Shown here in pieces: positions 17,332-25,733 of a stretch of DNA of 64,000 bases. The first letter of the stretch is position 1; the number at the start of each line of letters is the position of its first letter. The position numbers and the translations under genes are program-made. The stretch comes from Thermus sediminis (GTDB lineage Bacteria > Deinococcota > Deinococci > Deinococcales > Thermaceae): NCBI RefSeq assembly GCF_003426945.1, contig NZ_QURO01000004.1:62001-126000 (forward strand), written 5' to 3'. Below the pieces are notes generated by a model, which saw nothing but the letters and a program-made list of their open reading frames with translations, did not search any database and was not told the DNA's origin.

Positions 17332-18905
17332 AGATTCTAGACACCACCCTGCGGGACGGCACCCAAGGGGAGGGGGTGAGCCTCTCCGTGGAGGACAAGG
17401 TGGCCATCTGTAGGCGCCTCGCCGCCTTCGGCCTCCACCTCATCGAGGGGGGCTGGCCCGGCTCCAACCCCAAGGACGCGGAGTTCTTCGCCCGCATGAG
17501 GGGGGTGGACCTGGGGGCGTCTAAGCTCGCCGCCTTTGGGGCCACAAGGCGGAAAGGGCTCCTCCCCGAGGAGGACCCCTCGGTCCTGGCCCTTCTGGAG
17601 GCCGGGACCCCGGTGGTGGTCCTCTTCGGGAAGAGCTGGACCCTGCACGTGCTGGAGGCCTTGGAGACCTCCTTGGAGGAGAACCTCCGCATGATCCGGG
17701 ACACCGTGGCCTTCTTCGCCGGGCGGGGGAGGCGGGTGGTCTACGATGCCGAGCACTTCTTTGACGGGTACAAGGAGGACCCGGGCTACGCCCTGGCCAC
17801 CCTCGAGGCCGCCCTAGCGGGCGGGGCCGACACCCTGGTGCTTTGCGACACCAACGGGGGCACCCTCCCCGAGGAGGTCTACGCCATCACCAAAGGGGTG
17901 GTGGAGCGCTTCCCCGGGGTGAGGGTGGGGATCCACCCCCACAACGACGCCGATCTGGCCGTGGCCAACGCCCTCTCTGCTGTCAGGGCCGGGGCTACCC
18001 ACGTGCAGGGCACCATCAACGGCTACGGGGAAAGGTGCGGCAACCTGAACCTCACGAGCTTCCTCCCCACCCTGGTTTTCAAGTACAGGATCCCCGCCAT
18101 CCCCCCGGAAAGGCTAAAGGGCCTCAAGGAGCTTTCCCACTTCGTGGACGAGCGGGCCAACCTCACCCCCAACCGCCGCGCCCCCTATGTGGGGGAGGCG
18201 GCCTTCGCCCACAAGGCGGGGGTCCACGTCTCCGCCGTCTTGAAAAACCCCCGCACCTACGAGCACATTCCCCCGGAGTGGGTGGGAAACGGCCGCCGCT
18301 TCCTGGTCTCGGACGTCTCCGGCCGCTCCAACCTTCTCGCCAAGCTCCAGGAGCTGGGGGTGGACCTCTCCAAGGAGGAGGTCAAGCGCCTTCTGGACGA
18401 GGTGAAGGCCCTGGAGTACGAGGGCTACGCCTTTGAGGGGGCGGAGGCCAGCTTCTACCTCCTGGCCCACCGCCTGAAGGGGGGAGGCCTCCCTTTCCAG
18501 GTGGAGGGCTTCTCCGTCTTCGTCCACGGCACCGGCCTCGCCACCGCCTGGGCCGAGGCCACGGTGCGGGTGCGGGTAGGGGAGAGCCTGCAGCACACCG
18601 CCGCCGAGAGCCCCCATGGCCCCGTCTCCGCCCTGGACCGGGCCTTCCGCAAGGCGGTCTTGGGGTTTTACCCGGAGCTCGCCGATGTGGAGCTTGTGGA
18701 CTACAAGGTGCGCATCCTCTCCGGCCAGGAGGCGGGGACCAACAGCGGCGTGCGGGTGATGGTGGAGCTGAGGCGGGGAGGGGAGCGCTTCAGCACCGTG
18801 GGGGCCAGCGAGAACATCCTCGAGGCCTCCCTCAAGGCCCTCACCGACGGCTACGCCTACGCCCTCCTCTACCCCGTGCGGGAGGCTACGCCCAGCGCAG
18901 GCTGA
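17325..18905 (+). CDS. cimA: (R)-citramalate synthase
   Basis: Condenses pyruvate with acetyl-CoA to citramalate, giving a threonine-independent route to isoleucine. A 526-aa paralogue of LeuA: ILDTTLRDGTQGEGVSLSV at the N-terminus, CDTNGGTLPEEV, GIHPHNDADLAVANAL, NGYGERCGNLNL, and a C-terminal regulatory LeuA dimer domain. The TQGEG motif and length match the TIGR00977-type citramalate synthase rather than LeuA. ATG 17325 follows GGGAGGGAAG. It overlaps the convergent Uma2 gene by 20 bp at the 3' ends. Confidence 0.9.
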   Translation: MVEILDTTLRDGTQGEGVSLSVEDKVAICRRLAAFGLHLIEGGWPGSNPKDAEFFARMRGVDLGASKLAAFGATRRKGLLPEEDPSVLALLEAGTPVVVLFGKSWTLHVLEALETSLEENLRMIRDTVAFFAGRGRRVVYDAEHFFDGYKEDPGYALATLEAALAGGADTLVLCDTNGGTLPEEVYAITKGVVERFPGVRVGIHPHNDADLAVANALSAVRAGATHVQGTINGYGERCGNLNLTSFLPTLVFKYRIPAIPPERLKGLKELSHFVDERANLTPNRRAPYVGEAAFAHKAGVHVSAVLKNPRTYEHIPPEWVGNGRRFLVSDVSGRSNLLAKLQELGVDLSKEEVKRLLDEVKALEYEGYAFEGAEASFYLLAHRLKGGGLPFQVEGFSVFVHGTGLATAWAEATVRVRVGESLQHTAAESPHGPVSALDRAFRKAVLGFYPELADVELVDYKVRILSGQEAGTNSGVRVMVELRRGGERFSTVGASENILEASLKALTDGYAYALLYPVREATPSAG

Positions 18906-19410
18906 TCTCGGGGAGGAGGGCGGGGCTCACCTCTTCCTCGGGGGAGAGGAGCCGGATCTCCCGGTAGCGGCCCCCCCGCGGGTCCCGGTGGACCTCCAGG
19001 AGATTTTCCTGGAGGTTGACCAGCCATACCTCGGGGATCCCCGCCTCGGCGTAGAGGGGAAGCTTGACCTCCCGGTCAAAGGGGAGGGAGGTGTCCGCCA
19101 CCTCTAGGAGGAGGAGGACGTCCTCGGGGGTGGGGAGCCTTTCGGCGTAGCGGTCCAGAGGGGGCTTCAGCACCATCAGGTCCGGCTCGGGCTCGGAGTC
19201 CTCGGAGAGGCGCAAGGGGGACTGGACCAAGACCGCCGCCTCGCCCTTTAGGGCCTCCTGGAGCCTGGCGTCCAACTGGGCCACCTTGTGCACGTGCTTG
19301 GGTCCGATGGGGCTCATCTGGTACACCTCCCCCCGGAGGAGCTCCACGTGGGGCACCCCTTGGAAGGCCCGCTCAAACTCCTCTACCCGGAAGCGGTAGC
19401 GGGTGGCCAT
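18886..19410 (-). CDS. Uma2 family (DUF820) restriction-endonuclease-fold protein
   Basis: A 174-aa protein of the Uma2/DUF820 family, PD-(D/E)XK nuclease-like and of unknown cellular role. Seen: HVELLRGEVYQMSPIGPKH, PEPDLMVLKP (metal-binding acidic segment) and LLLEVADTSLPFDREVKLPLY. A paralogue lies inside the arginine operon at 28210. ATG 19410 is preceded 6 nt upstream by CATAAT (minus strand), so it is probably leaderless. The -10 lies at the end of the ABC permease gene. Confidence 0.85.
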   Translation of the reverse strand: MATRYRFRVEEFERAFQGVPHVELLRGEVYQMSPIGPKHVHKVAQLDARLQEALKGEAAVLVQSPLRLSEDSEPEPDLMVLKPPLDRYAERLPTPEDVLLLLEVADTSLPFDREVKLPLYAEAGIPEVWLVNLQENLLEVHRDPRGGRYREIRLLSPEEEVSPALLPEISLRWA

Positions 19411-19417
19411 GCCTCCA

Positions 19418-20194
19418 TTATGCCCCGTGGCCCGAGTAGCGCCTAAGGCCGAGCCAAAAGAGGAGGCGGGCAAGGAGGAGGAAGGCCACACCCCAGAAGA
19501 GCATGATCCAAAGCCCCGGGAAGAGGGCCACTTCCTGCCCTGCCAATAGGGCCGCAGGTAGGTAGACCAGGTAGGGGAAGGGGGTGAGGAGGGCGAGCTC
19601 CCTTAGGGGCTCGGGGAAGACCTCGAGGGGGGCGATGGTCCCGGAGAGGAAGAGGTAGAGGAGGAAGAAGACCTCCTCAACGCTGGTGGCCCGCTCCGTC
19701 CAGAAGGTGAGCATGGCCGTGGCGTACTGCATGGTGTAGCGGAGCAGGAAGGCCAGGAGGGTGAGGAGAAGGCCGAGGAGGAAGGGCCCGGGCTCCGGCA
19801 GAAAGCGGGCCTCGGGGAAAAGCCCAAAGAAGAGGAGGGTGAGGAGGAGGACGAAGGGAAGCCGGGCCAGCCTTTCGGCCACGTGGGCCGCCAGGTGCTC
19901 AAAGAAGGGGTCCAGAGGCCTCAGGAGCCGGAAGGAGAGGCGGCCCTCCACCACGTCCCTTTCAAACTCCCACACCACCCAGACCACCGTGGCCTGGCGC
20001 ACCAGGAAGACCATGAGGAAGTAGCGGGCGAACTCCCCTGGGGAGAGGGGGAAGTCCCCGCCCCGGGCGGCCTCGGTCCAGACCCCCATGAGGATGAGGG
20101 GGAGAAGCCCGGCCAGGGCCCAAAGGAGGAGCTCCGCCCGGTACTCCAGCATGTAGGCCAGGTAGACGGAAAGGAGGGTCTTGGCCTTTCTCAC
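19418..20194 (-). CDS. ABC-2 type transporter permease
   Basis: A 258-aa membrane protein with six predicted helices, of the ABC-2 family that pairs with the adjacent ATPase (COG4587/COG3694-like). Seen: YLAYMLEYRAELLLWALAG at the start, RLSFRLLRPLDPFFEHLA, and PFPYLVYLPAALLAG near the end. ATG 20194 overlaps the ATPase stop by 4 nt. A second, divergent permease at 21213 has the related PLDPQFWLSSR and NRIVEHVQQGTLDFVLLKPL features; together the three would make an exporter of unknown substrate. Confidence 0.85.
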   Translation of the reverse strand: MRKAKTLLSVYLAYMLEYRAELLLWALAGLLPLILMGVWTEAARGGDFPLSPGEFARYFLMVFLVRQATVVWVVWEFERDVVEGRLSFRLLRPLDPFFEHLAAHVAERLARLPFVLLLTLLFFGLFPEARFLPEPGPFLLGLLLTLLAFLLRYTMQYATAMLTFWTERATSVEEVFFLLYLFLSGTIAPLEVFPEPLRELALLTPFPYLVYLPAALLAGQEVALFPGLWIMLFWGVAFLLLARLLFWLGLRRYSGHGA

Positions 20195-21189
20195 AGGGCC
20201 TCCTGGGGGCTTTTGAACACCCGGGCGATGACCTCCTCCAAAGGGGGGTCGCGAACCTCGAGGTCCTCCACGGGAAGCCTTCTCAGGATCTCCGCCACCC
20301 TTTCCGTGAGCCTCTCCCGGGGGACCAGAAGCCTCGCCTCCCGCCCCTCTAGCTCCCGCACCTCCCCCAAGGGGAGGAGGGCCTCCCTGGGCAGAGGGGC
20401 CTTCAGGACGAGGCCCACCTCCCGGTAGGGGGCGAAGCGGTCCAGGAGGCCTTCTAGGGCCCCGTCGTAGAGGAGCCTCCCCTGGTGAATGACCAAGACC
20501 CTCTCGGAGAGGGCAGCGATGTCCGCCATGTAGTGGCTGGTGAGGAGGACCGTGGCCCCATAGCGGCGGTTATATTCCCGGATGAACTCCCGCACGGCTA
20601 CTTGGGCGTTCACGTCCAGGCCCAGGGTGGGCTCGTCCAGGAAGAGCACCTCTGGGCGGTGGAGGAGGGCGGCTAGGAGCTCCGCCTTCATCCTCTCCCC
20701 CAAGGAGAGCTTGCGCACAGGCTGGTGGAGCTTCTTCTCAAGCCCTAGCATCTCTGCGAGCTCCCCCACCCGCCTTTTGAACTCGCCTTCGGGCACCTCG
20801 TAGATGGCGGCGTTGAGGCGGAGGGAGTCCATGGCGGGGAGGTCCCAGAGGAGCTGCTGCTTGTTGCCCATGACCAGGGTGATCCTTTTCAGGAAGGCCT
20901 TCTCCCGCCTTTTGGGCACGTGCCCCGCCACCAGAGCCTTCCCCCTCGTGGGGTGGACCAGGCCGGTGAGCATCTTCAGGGTGGTGGTCTTGCCCGCCCC
21001 GTTGGGCCCCAAGAAGCCCACTACCTCGCCCGGGTAAATCCGGAAGGAAACCCCCTCCACCGCCCGGATGGTCTGGTACTGACGGCGGAAAAAGTGGCGC
21101 AAGGTACCGAGGAGGGAGGCCTCCTTCAGGGCCACCCGGTAGTGCCGGGTGAGGTCCTCGGCCAAGACGATGGGACTTGCGTCCTCCAT
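20191..21189 (-). CDS. ABC transporter ATP-binding protein
   Basis: A 332-aa ATPase of the DrrA/NatA-like export class. Seen: Walker A FLGPNGAGKTTTLKML, signature KLSLGERMKAELLAALL, Walker B EVLFLDEPTLGLD and the H-loop LLTSHYMAD. A C-terminal extension of about 80 residues follows the nucleotide-binding domain. ATG 21189 has TAGACT 7 nt upstream (minus strand), so the mRNA is probably leaderless. It drives the permease at 19418 by an ATGA overlap and is divergent from the permease at 21213. Confidence 0.93.
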   Translation of the reverse strand: MEDASPIVLAEDLTRHYRVALKEASLLGTLRHFFRRQYQTIRAVEGVSFRIYPGEVVGFLGPNGAGKTTTLKMLTGLVHPTRGKALVAGHVPKRREKAFLKRITLVMGNKQQLLWDLPAMDSLRLNAAIYEVPEGEFKRRVGELAEMLGLEKKLHQPVRKLSLGERMKAELLAALLHRPEVLFLDEPTLGLDVNAQVAVREFIREYNRRYGATVLLTSHYMADIAALSERVLVIHQGRLLYDGALEGLLDRFAPYREVGLVLKAPLPREALLPLGEVRELEGREARLLVPRERLTERVAEILRRLPVEDLEVRDPPLEEVIARVFKSPQEAL

Positions 21190-21212
21190 GCCTCCAAGTC
21201 TACCTTGGAGGG
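21190..21212. promoter_or_regulatory. Divergent leaderless promoters of the ABC ATPase and second permease
   Basis: Minus: TAGACT (21202-21197), 7 nt, ATG 21189. Plus: TACCTT (21201-21206), 6 nt, GTG 21213. The two -10 elements overlap by two bases, so ATPase and permease may be expressed together from one melted region. Confidence 0.5.
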
Positions 21213-21986
21213 GTGCGCTACCTGAGGGTCCTCCGCCTCTTCCTCCTCACCAGCCTGGCGGCGGAGATGGAGTACCGGGGGAACTTCCTCCTGGGCCTCC
21301 TTTCCTCCCTCCTCACCCTCTTTGGGGCCCTCTTCGGCCTCCTCCTCCTCTACCAGGGGGGGTACCGGCCTGGAGGGTGGGCCCTCGAGGAGGCCCTCTT
21401 GGTCCTCGCCGCCTTCACCCTCCTCCAGGGCCTCGCCTCCACCCTCCTAGCCCCCAACCTCAACCGGATCGTGGAGCACGTGCAGCAGGGTACCCTGGAC
21501 TTCGTTCTCCTCAAGCCCCTGGACCCCCAGTTCTGGCTCTCCTCGCGCACCTTCTCCCCTTGGGGCCTAGGGGACTTCCTCCTGGGGGCGGGCCTTCTCC
21601 TCTATGCGGGGGCCCGCCTGGAGCTTTCTCCCGGGGACTACGCCCGCTTCGCCCTCTACTTCGCCTTCGGGGCCCTGACCCTCTATAGCCTGTGGTTCCT
21701 CCTGGCCACCACCAGCATCTGGTTCGTGAAGATCTACAACGTCACCGAGGTCCTGAGGGGGCTTCTGGAGGCGGGGCGGTTCCCCGTGGGGGCCTACCCC
21801 GCCCTTTACCGGGTCTTCTTCACCTTCGTGGTGCCCGTGGCCTTCCTCACCACCGTGCCCGCGGAGGCCGCCTTGGGAAGGGGAGAGGCCCCCTTCCTGG
21901 CCGGGGGGCTCGCCCTCCTCCTCTTCCTCCTGGCGCGGGGCTTCTTCCGCCTGGCCTTGAGGAGCTACACCTCGGCTAGTAGCTAG
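21213..21986 (+). CDS. ABC-2 type transporter permease (second subunit)
   Basis: A 257-aa membrane protein with about six helices (LLTSLAAEMEYRGNFLLGLL, LYSLWFLLATTSIWF, PVAFLTTVPAEAALG). It is related to the permease at 19418 and probably forms a heterodimer with it, served by the ATPase at 20191. GTG 21213 is chosen because the conserved RYLRVLRLFLLTSLAAEMEY begins there and a -10 sits 6 nt upstream. In-frame codons further 5' lie inside the ATPase gene. Confidence 0.85.
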   Translation: MRYLRVLRLFLLTSLAAEMEYRGNFLLGLLSSLLTLFGALFGLLLLYQGGYRPGGWALEEALLVLAAFTLLQGLASTLLAPNLNRIVEHVQQGTLDFVLLKPLDPQFWLSSRTFSPWGLGDFLLGAGLLLYAGARLELSPGDYARFALYFAFGALTLYSLWFLLATTSIWFVKIYNVTEVLRGLLEAGRFPVGAYPALYRVFFTFVVPVAFLTTVPAEAALGRGEAPFLAGGLALLLFLLARGFFRLALRSYTSASS

Positions 21987-22054
21987 GCTTCATCCCCTCT
22001 CTGAGGGCACCCTGGCCCCCTTAGGACCATCCTCCTCTTAGGGGCTTCCCCAGC

Positions 22055-23914
22055 CTAGGGACGTTCAAACTCCCTGAGGAAGCGCTCCTGTCTTAGGTAG
22101 ACGAATCGTGGGGAGAGGGGCGGCAACTGGCCCTGAGAGAAGCGCACCTCGTAGGACCAATTTCTCCGTGGGGCCTCATAGGTCCCGTAGAAGGTGGAAT
22201 ACCTGTTGCAGTTGTCATTCCTGTAGCACCACCTGCCCGCCGCTTTCCTTGAGTTACCTAGGCTGACGAAGGATCCCCTATAGGTGAAGGTGGCGTACTC
22301 GCGATTATTTCCACTACTCCATTGCCAGGCTTCGTGGAAACGGGGGTAGTTTTCCAGACCGCCGTTGTACTGGCCCCGGTCCTGGCCTCCACTCCCCTCC
22401 TGCCCCCCCGTGGTGTCCGTGCCCCCAAGGAAGGCCGCGTTGACCTCTGTGTCGCTGGCCCGTCTGTTGGTGAGAGGTTGCCGGCTTCGGTTGTCATCGT
22501 TCCAGGCGTTGGATAGGATATTTATAGCATCCGTCAGAAAGGCCGCGGGAATCCAGTCGTCGGGTACGTCTGGGTCGTCCCGGTTGAAGTCCCCCTGGAT
22601 GTAGACAGGCTGGTCGCTAACGATGGTGAGGCCCCGGGGACGGGGAGCTCCTGGTATGGTAGAGGCAATGCGGGCTCCGTTCCGGATGCGCACCCCATAG
22701 CCGTTCCCCCGGGTGCCGCTCTCTGGTCCGTGCACGGTCAAGTGGAAGACCAGGCCCCCGTTGGTCTCGTCGTCAAGCCTCACCCCCGCCCCGAGGAGGT
22801 TGTGAAGGTGAACACAATCTAAGAGCCCCCGGAGGTCCACCTCCAGCATCTGGATGGGCTTGCCTTCCCGGTTGTCAAAGAAGGTATTGCTGTTGCCTAC
22901 GGCCCTACCTGTTATGGTCCCAGGGCATAGGTTTAGCGTTTGGCTAGCCAAAGGATCCACGGTCCCATCTGGGCGGACGACCTCCGCGCTTTGGTTGAAG
23001 AGGTTGAGCCTGAGCCGGAGCTGGGCCCTGGAGAAGTAGAGCCGGCTGGGATCCGGATCCAGCTCTTCAGGGGAAGGCACGGTCACCCGGTTCACCCCTA
23101 CCTGGATGCGCCCCTCCCAAGGGGCCACGTCCTCCTGGCGGTACTCCCGCCGCACCCCCCCGGCGCAGTCCAGCGCACGGTAGCTACGGGGATCGTTGGG
23201 GTCGTTGTTCGGGGCGTTGGGAAGCTTGACTTTGACGGTGCCGCTGCAATGGTTCTCCTCCTTTCGTCCGCGGTAAAGCCTGCCTGCCGTGCTCACCTGA
23301 CCCTCTATGGTCAAGGTATTTCCCGCGTTTAGGTACAGATCCCCGTTGGTGTGCACCCGGCCGTTCAGGGTCATGGGTGGCCCGGGGAGGATCTCCAGGT
23401 CTTTGTCGTAGAAGGCGGCGAACTGGAACATGGGCACCAGACGGCTCTTGAAGACCAGTTCCAAAACAGCCTCCGTCCGGCCGTCGGGGCCGATGGCTTC
23501 GGAGAAAAGGGAGTAGCGGTACTCCTGGGCCTCCAGGTTCTCAAAGAGCTCCCCGGGGGGGATTTGCACGGTCTCAGGGTTACCTGGGGGTTCCACCATG
23601 TAGGTGCGCACCGTCCGCCCAGAGATGGAGTAGGTTTTGCAGGCGAAGTCCCCCGAACCCAGGTTGCTCCCCTGGCAGGGGTTGTTGCTTGAGGGGCTGG
23701 TTCCCGAAGGCCTCCCGTAGCCCAGAAACTTGGCCCGGACTTCCTCGGCCCTCAGGTTCAGCCCGGCCTCGGCGGCGTAAAACCCCGTGGTCTGCCGCAC
23801 GCTGGCCTGGGTGGCCCCTAGCTCAATCTGCGTCAGGGTGAAGTAGGCGGTGAGCAGGGACATGAGTACCGCCAGCATGATGAGCACGCTCACCAAGGCG
23901 AAACCCTTCCTCAT
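22055..23914 (-). CDS. comZ: ComZ-like competence minor pilin
   Basis: A 619-aa protein starting with a type III (prepilin) signal, MRKG|FALVSVLIMLAVLMSLL, with a PilX-like N-terminus. Position +5 is Ser, not the usual Glu. A large polar domain follows, rich in Asn/Asp/Gly and with paired cysteines, consistent with the beta-solenoid domain described for Thermus ComZ, an unusually large minor pilin needed for natural transformation. It is the fourth gene of pilA1-pilA2-pilA3-comZ, 13 nt after pilA3. Codons contain visibly more A/T than most neighbours. In T. thermophilus pilA4 follows; here the next gene is a convergent ABC permease. Confidence 0.85.
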   Translation of the reverse strand: MRKGFALVSVLIMLAVLMSLLTAYFTLTQIELGATQASVRQTTGFYAAEAGLNLRAEEVRAKFLGYGRPSGTSPSSNNPCQGSNLGSGDFACKTYSISGRTVRTYMVEPPGNPETVQIPPGELFENLEAQEYRYSLFSEAIGPDGRTEAVLELVFKSRLVPMFQFAAFYDKDLEILPGPPMTLNGRVHTNGDLYLNAGNTLTIEGQVSTAGRLYRGRKEENHCSGTVKVKLPNAPNNDPNDPRSYRALDCAGGVRREYRQEDVAPWEGRIQVGVNRVTVPSPEELDPDPSRLYFSRAQLRLRLNLFNQSAEVVRPDGTVDPLASQTLNLCPGTITGRAVGNSNTFFDNREGKPIQMLEVDLRGLLDCVHLHNLLGAGVRLDDETNGGLVFHLTVHGPESGTRGNGYGVRIRNGARIASTIPGAPRPRGLTIVSDQPVYIQGDFNRDDPDVPDDWIPAAFLTDAINILSNAWNDDNRSRQPLTNRRASDTEVNAAFLGGTDTTGGQEGSGGQDRGQYNGGLENYPRFHEAWQWSSGNNREYATFTYRGSFVSLGNSRKAAGRWCYRNDNCNRYSTFYGTYEAPRRNWSYEVRFSQGQLPPLSPRFVYLRQERFLREFERP

Positions 23915-23927
23915 CCCAGCCTCCTCT

Positions 23928-24824
23928 CTAGCGGGAGAAAACGTTCCGCGGGACCGCCTGGGTGGAAAGCGCCCGCTCCACGTTGCCCAGCCGGCTCCTT
24001 ATGGCCACCTCCACGTGCTCCAAAGAGGTCCAGCTCAGGCCCGCGGGGGGGAAGTTGGTGTACGTCCGGTTCCCAGCCCGGGCCCTAACCTGGAAGTGGA
24101 CCACGTCCCCGACCAAGCCCTTGCCCGTTCCCCCGTTCTCGGCCAGCATCAGGACGTTTCCCGAAAGGTAGTAGCGCCTTTCCTCCAGCAGGTAGAGCCT
24201 GGACAGGGGGCCGTAGCTGTTCTGCCAGCGGCTTGCGTTATCCTTGTGGATGTGCTCCCCATCTTCATGATCGTAATCAAACCACTCCCCCAAGCCCGTA
24301 TTCGGGTCGTGTATGTAGGCCCGGACCACCTCCCTGCGGTTACCCGTCTGGCAGGTGGGGTCCCCGTCCGAGCCGCAACGGTAGTTCCTCCAGGCGTCTA
24401 TTCGGTCGTCAAAACCGTTGTTGTCCTCGTCGCGGAAGCGGCAGGCTTCAATGTAGTCGGTGGGGGCGTTGGGCGGAAAGTTCCTTTGGGCCACCGGGAT
24501 AATGTCCTGATTACCGCTTATGCCGTTCCTGTCGCAGAGGTTCAACACAACGTCAAAGAGGTTTCTCCGCAAGACCAGTTCCGTTCCGTCATTCCGCACC
24601 TCTACGGCTGGGAAGTCCAAGGGAAGCCTCTCCCCTGCCTGGCGCAGGTCGGCCACCAGGATGTCCAGCGAAGCCCGCAAGTTTTGGTTGGCGGCGGTGC
24701 GGTTCGTGTCCAGCACATAGAGCTGCCTGTGCCCCAGGGTGGTGCTGAGGACGACCCCCAGCAGGAGGCCCGCGATGCCCAGGGCCACCAGGATCTCCAC
24801 CAGCGTAAAGCCCCTTCCCCTCAT
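23928..24824 (-). CDS. pilA3: Pilin-like protein PilA3 (PilW/GspJ-like minor pilin)
   Basis: A 298-aa minor pilin with prepilin motif MRGRG|FTLVEILVALGIAGL and Glu at +5, for cleavage and methylation by PilD. A globular domain follows with several cysteines (LNLCDRNG, EACRFRDEDN, CGSDGDPTCQTG) and an Asp/Asn-rich, possibly calcium-binding stretch (DEDNNGFDDRID). It probably belongs to the type IV pilus/DNA uptake machinery at the inner membrane. It lies 12 bp after pilA2 and 13 bp before comZ. Confidence 0.85.
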   Translation of the reverse strand: MRGRGFTLVEILVALGIAGLLLGVVLSTTLGHRQLYVLDTNRTAANQNLRASLDILVADLRQAGERLPLDFPAVEVRNDGTELVLRRNLFDVVLNLCDRNGISGNQDIIPVAQRNFPPNAPTDYIEACRFRDEDNNGFDDRIDAWRNYRCGSDGDPTCQTGNRREVVRAYIHDPNTGLGEWFDYDHEDGEHIHKDNASRWQNSYGPLSRLYLLEERRYYLSGNVLMLAENGGTGKGLVGDVVHFQVRARAGNRTYTNFPPAGLSWTSLEHVEVAIRSRLGNVERALSTQAVPRNVFSR

Positions 24825-24836
24825 CCCTACACCTCC

Positions 24837-25208
24837 CTACCGCAACTGGGTGAAGACCGTCTCCACCCGGTAGACCAGCTGGTCCTCGTTGCCCAAAAAG
24901 ACCTGGACCATGATATGACGGGCCCCCTGGCCGCAAAGCTGGGGATTTGCGCAGTAGCAGGTTTGCACCCTGAAATTGCGGCCAGCTCGCGATATGGTAC
25001 TTTCGCTACAGCCCCGGGAGGGAAGGCTTTGTGGGTTGAGGAGCCTCAAGCTTTCCAGGGTTTCTTGGGCCAGGGTGACGGCCGCGCCACGGACCTCGGA
25101 GCGGGTGTTTACCTGGAGGTAAGTGATGAAGCCCGCCAGAACAGGTCCCAGCAAGGCGAGGACGGCCAAAGCTACCAGAACCTCTACCAGGGTCAGACCC
25201 TTCCTCAT
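24837..25208 (-). CDS. pilA2: Pilin-like protein PilA2
   Basis: A 123-aa minor pilin with prepilin signal MRKG|LTLVEVLVALAVLALLG. A short globular region has four cysteines (RGCSES, QTCYCANPQLCGQG). It resembles PilV/GspI-type minor pilins of the Thermus competence cluster. ATG 25208 overlaps the pilA1 stop by 4 nt, so the two are translationally coupled. Confidence 0.82.
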   Translation of the reverse strand: MRKGLTLVEVLVALAVLALLGPVLAGFITYLQVNTRSEVRGAAVTLAQETLESLRLLNPQSLPSRGCSESTISRAGRNFRVQTCYCANPQLCGQGARHIMVQVFLGNEDQLVYRVETVFTQLR

Positions 25209-25666
25209 TGCCGTACCACCCCCCCTCCCAAGAAGAGCCTTAGGGTCCCTTGCCTCCCTTGGGGGTCCGTGAAGCGGTAATAGGGCTCCCCAGAGTAGTT
25301 GCCGGCGTTCTGCAGGATTAGAAGACCCCGGCTGTTGAAGCAGGGTACCCCCCCTTGGGGTGTGAAGGTCACGATAACCTCAGCCGGAATTTCCGCCTGA
25401 AGAGAGCGATCCTCGGTGAAAGAGGCGCTCCGGCAGGTAGGGGCATAGGCAGCTTTTAGCCGATTCCCCTCGAGGGTGATGCGATATGCCGAGGTGGTGG
25501 CCATGGCTTTGGAGCGCACCTGCTTCACGAATCCCTCGGTTCGGGAAAGCGCATCCTGCACGGGGTTATAGAAGGGACGGACATTCAAGGCCATAATGCT
25601 GGAGGCAATGGCCAGAACGGCCAAGACCACCACCAGCTCTATCAAGGTTAGGCCCTTGGGTATCAT
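25205..25666 (-). CDS. pilA1: Pilin-like protein PilA1 (GspH/FimT-like)
   Basis: A 153-aa minor pilin with prepilin motif MIPKG|LTLIELVVVLAVLAI and a GspH/FimT-like body (VRSKAMATTSAYRITLEGN, VIVTFTPQGGVPCFNSRG). ATG 25666 is chosen because it places the cleavage site five residues in. Upstream in-frame ATG 25711 would add 15 residues before the prepilin motif. A weak TAGCCT lies 8 nt upstream. First gene of the pilin operon, divergent from plsY. Confidence 0.82.
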   Translation of the reverse strand: MIPKGLTLIELVVVLAVLAIASSIMALNVRPFYNPVQDALSRTEGFVKQVRSKAMATTSAYRITLEGNRLKAAYAPTCRSASFTEDRSLQAEIPAEVIVTFTPQGGVPCFNSRGLLILQNAGNYSGEPYYRFTDPQGRQGTLRLFLGGGVVRQ

Positions 25667-25719
25667 CACCACATAGGCTAGCACGGGGCATGAGACCCAG
25701 ACATCCCCCAAATGGGGGG

Positions 25720-25725
25720 TAGAAT
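25720..25725 (+). promoter_or_regulatory. -10 element of plsY
   Basis: TAGAAT, then 8 nt, then GTG 25734: a leaderless-type promoter. A short CCCCC-AAAT-GGGGG palindrome lies just upstream (about 25704-25718). Confidence 0.5.
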
Positions 25726-25733
25726 GGTACCCC

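Noticed and set aside
18886-18905. 20-bp overlap of cimA and the Uma2 gene as evidence that one is spurious
   Set aside because: Both proteins show family motifs up to their ends; short convergent overlaps are common in this genome (minC/DUF420 is another).
25701-25719. CCCCC-AAAT-GGGGG palindrome between pilA1 and plsY as a terminator
   Set aside because: The genes are divergent, so no transcript would end there, and no T run follows. It could be an operator, but there is no support.
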